In this document: piece after piece, positions 30,523-31,742 of the stretch
How the letters are laid out: each line of letters opens with the position of its first letter
How positions within the stretch are numbered: the first letter of the stretch is position 1
Assembly (NCBI GenBank): GCA_964555735.1
Contig: CAZKTS010000136.1
Coordinates: forward strand, 1-31,742
Length of the DNA: 31,742 nt
Source: CAZKTS01 sp964555735
GTDB taxonomy: Bacteria > Actinomycetota > Acidimicrobiia > IMCC26256 > PALSA-555
Direction: 5' to 3'
The notes under the pieces: model-generated
What the model saw: the letters and a program-made list of their open reading frames with translations, nothing else
Database searches by the model: none
What the model was told of the DNA's origin: nothing
Made by a program: the position numbers and the translations under genes

Positions 30523-31739
30523 GGCTGGTCCTTCGGCTCGGGCGTGTTAGCGCCGCCGAGATCGAGGCGCGGCGCGCTGGCGCGCGGCGCCGTCGAGCCC
30601 GGTTGGTTCGATCTGGGCGCGGAGGGTGGTTCGCTGGGGCGCGTCGCGGGGCTCCCGCGTGCTCCCCCGGCCGAGGTGCCAGCACCGTTGCCTGCTGGTT
30701 TCGTCCCTGCGGAGGCCGCACCGGCGGCGGCGCCTCCGGTTGCCGCGCCACCCGCGAGCCGGGCCACGTAGAACGACGTGGCGGTGGCGCTCTGCGCGGT
30801 GCGGACCGGGCTGCGTGAGATGCCTTGCGCGACGACCGCGGCTTCAACGACAGGGAGAAGCTTGAGGATGAGGAACGGCGCGAACGCGGCGAGGCAGAAC
30901 ATGATCACTCCGACGAGGAGCGTGCCGATCTTCGCTTCGCCGGTCGGGATACCACCACTCGCTCGCGGACCGCGTGAGAGCGCGGACGCGGAGACTGCCA
31001 ACGCGATCGCGATCACCAGCTTCGACGCGACGATCGCGATCACCAGCTCGGCGATCCGCTTCACGATGCGCCGGGCTGCGGGCCACGCGAACGCGGCGTA
31101 GGCGAGCGGGCTCAGAGCGAGGAGGAGGTAGAGGAGCGACGCGCGGATGAGCAGCTCGACCCAGAGCACGAACCCGCCGACGACCGCGACGAGACCGAGG
31201 AGGAAGACGACGAACGTGCCTTGAGAGGTGAACGCGGCCGGTTCGGCGAGACGCCGGAGAAGGTCTTTGGCGTTCGCGCCTGCTTCGGTCTGATCCAGGA
31301 CCAGGTGGGCGAGCTCGTCGGTCGCGCCGAGGAGCACCTGGGTGACACCGATCGTGGCGACGATGCCGAGGATCGCCAACGCGACGTCGCGGGCAATGCG
31401 CGGCGCCATCGCCGGTCCTTCGCCGGTGAGGAGGCCTTGGATGACGCCGAGGAGGATGCACACGCACAGGACGCTGAGCGCGAGCCACGCGACCACGCCG
31501 TAGGGCGAGTGGGCGTTGGGGCCGATGCGGCCACCGCCGGAGAACCAGTTGCTGGTCAGGTCTGGGGTTGAGGACTTCTCGAAGAACCGCAGGACGGCGG
31601 CGACGAACCAGGCGATCGCGTCGACGACCCAGCCGACCAGGCCGCCGACGATCGAGTCCCACACCGCGTCGGTGGCGGCGCCGACGGTGTTGTCCCAGAC
31701 CCAGCCGAGCCCATCGAGGAGCCCATCCAACAACCCCAC
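30519..31739 (-). CDS. TrbL/VirB6-like polytopic membrane protein of the transfer channel
   Basis: 406 residues with about six or seven membrane helices, for example VVAWLALSVLCVCILLGVIQ, VALAILGIVATIGVTQVLLG, FVVFLLGLVAVVGGFVLWVE, LLYLLLALSPLAYAAFAWP and TLLVGVIMFCLAAFAPFLIL. The N-terminus is amphipathic (GLLDGLLDGLGWVWD), and the long Gly/Ala/Pro/Ser-rich hydrophilic tail from about residue 330 is typical of TrbL-like proteins. The start is taken as the GTG at 31739, three bases from the right edge; a start beyond the window is possible. Its stop overlaps the next gene (ATGA). It is the first visible gene of the transfer operon, which enters from the right. Confidence 0.85.
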   Translation of the reverse strand: MGLLDGLLDGLGWVWDNTVGAATDAVWDSIVGGLVGWVVDAIAWFVAAVLRFFEKSSTPDLTSNWFSGGGRIGPNAHSPYGVVAWLALSVLCVCILLGVIQGLLTGEGPAMAPRIARDVALAILGIVATIGVTQVLLGATDELAHLVLDQTEAGANAKDLLRRLAEPAAFTSQGTFVVFLLGLVAVVGGFVLWVELLIRASLLYLLLALSPLAYAAFAWPAARRIVKRIAELVIAIVASKLVIAIALAVSASALSRGPRASGGIPTGEAKIGTLLVGVIMFCLAAFAPFLILKLLPVVEAAVVAQGISRSPVRTAQSATATSFYVARLAGGAATGGAAAGAASAGTKPAGNGAGTSAGGARGSPATRPSEPPSAPRSNQPGSTAPRASAPRLDLGGANTPEPKDQP

Positions 31740-31742
31740 GCG

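Noticed and set aside
1..31742. CRISPR arrays, rRNA and complete tRNA genes
   Set aside because: No regularly spaced identical repeats and no complete cloverleaf were seen on reading; a tRNA scan was not possible here.

Overview
The window is high-GC DNA from an actinobacterium. GTG starts, GTGA/ATGA stop-start overlaps, TANNNT -10 boxes, MmpL-type transport and SCO6880-like conjugation genes all fit. An Acidimicrobiia-like relative is my guess, not something shown here. No rRNA or intact tRNA gene and no CRISPR array was seen.

Region 1 (1-11.0 kb) looks like catabolic or chromosomal DNA. It holds a sulfatase running off the left edge, a VOC protein, a secreted alpha/beta-hydrolase fused to a neocarzinostatin-like domain, and a deazaflavin (F420)-type oxidoreductase. 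Next comes a divergent lipid or acyl-CoA cluster: a TetR regulator with two hotdog thioesterases on the minus strand, facing an MMPL transporter, an unknown protein and a cytochrome P450 on the plus strand. A perfect TetR-style palindrome (6619-6635) lies between the two arms. Genes in both arms overlap by a few bases. This cluster is bracketed by two diverged copies of an unrecognised module (4107-4286 and 10760-10982). Each copy has a -10 box, a tiny possibly leaderless ORF ending in similar residues, 88 bp of about 85% identity, exactly 34 unrelated bases, and an 11-bp tandem duplication that resembles integrase arm sites.

Region 2 (11.0-20.7 kb) is a defence-type cargo block of visibly lower GC. 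It has a frameshifted secreted protein and an HNH-like zinc protein. Next is a complete four-gene type III CBASS operon on the minus strand: CD-NTase, HORMA Cap7, TRIP13-like Cap6 and NucC nuclease. Then come a divergent pair made of an unknown helical protein and a HEPN-like protein, and last an EcoRI-family adenine methylase coupled to a DUF262-HNH nuclease, a restriction-modification-like pair.

Region 3 (20.7-31.7 kb) is the conjugation part of an integrative element or plasmid. It encodes a VirD4-type coupling protein, a sigma-70-like protein, a MOBF relaxase-helicase, a DnaG-like primase, a VirB4 ATPase, an SCO6880-like protein and a TrbL/VirB6-like membrane protein at the right edge. 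Arrays of GAGGAC/GTCCTC half-sites spaced exactly 21 bp apart flank the coupling-protein/sigma operon on both sides; they are candidate operators or part of oriT. No integrase is in the window, so the element continues to the right.

CBASS and the conjugation genes are known system types. The least explained features are the paired leaderless-ORF/tandem-repeat modules, the 21-bp phased GAGGAC arrays, the HTH insertion inside the relaxase, and the HEPN-like divergent pair.
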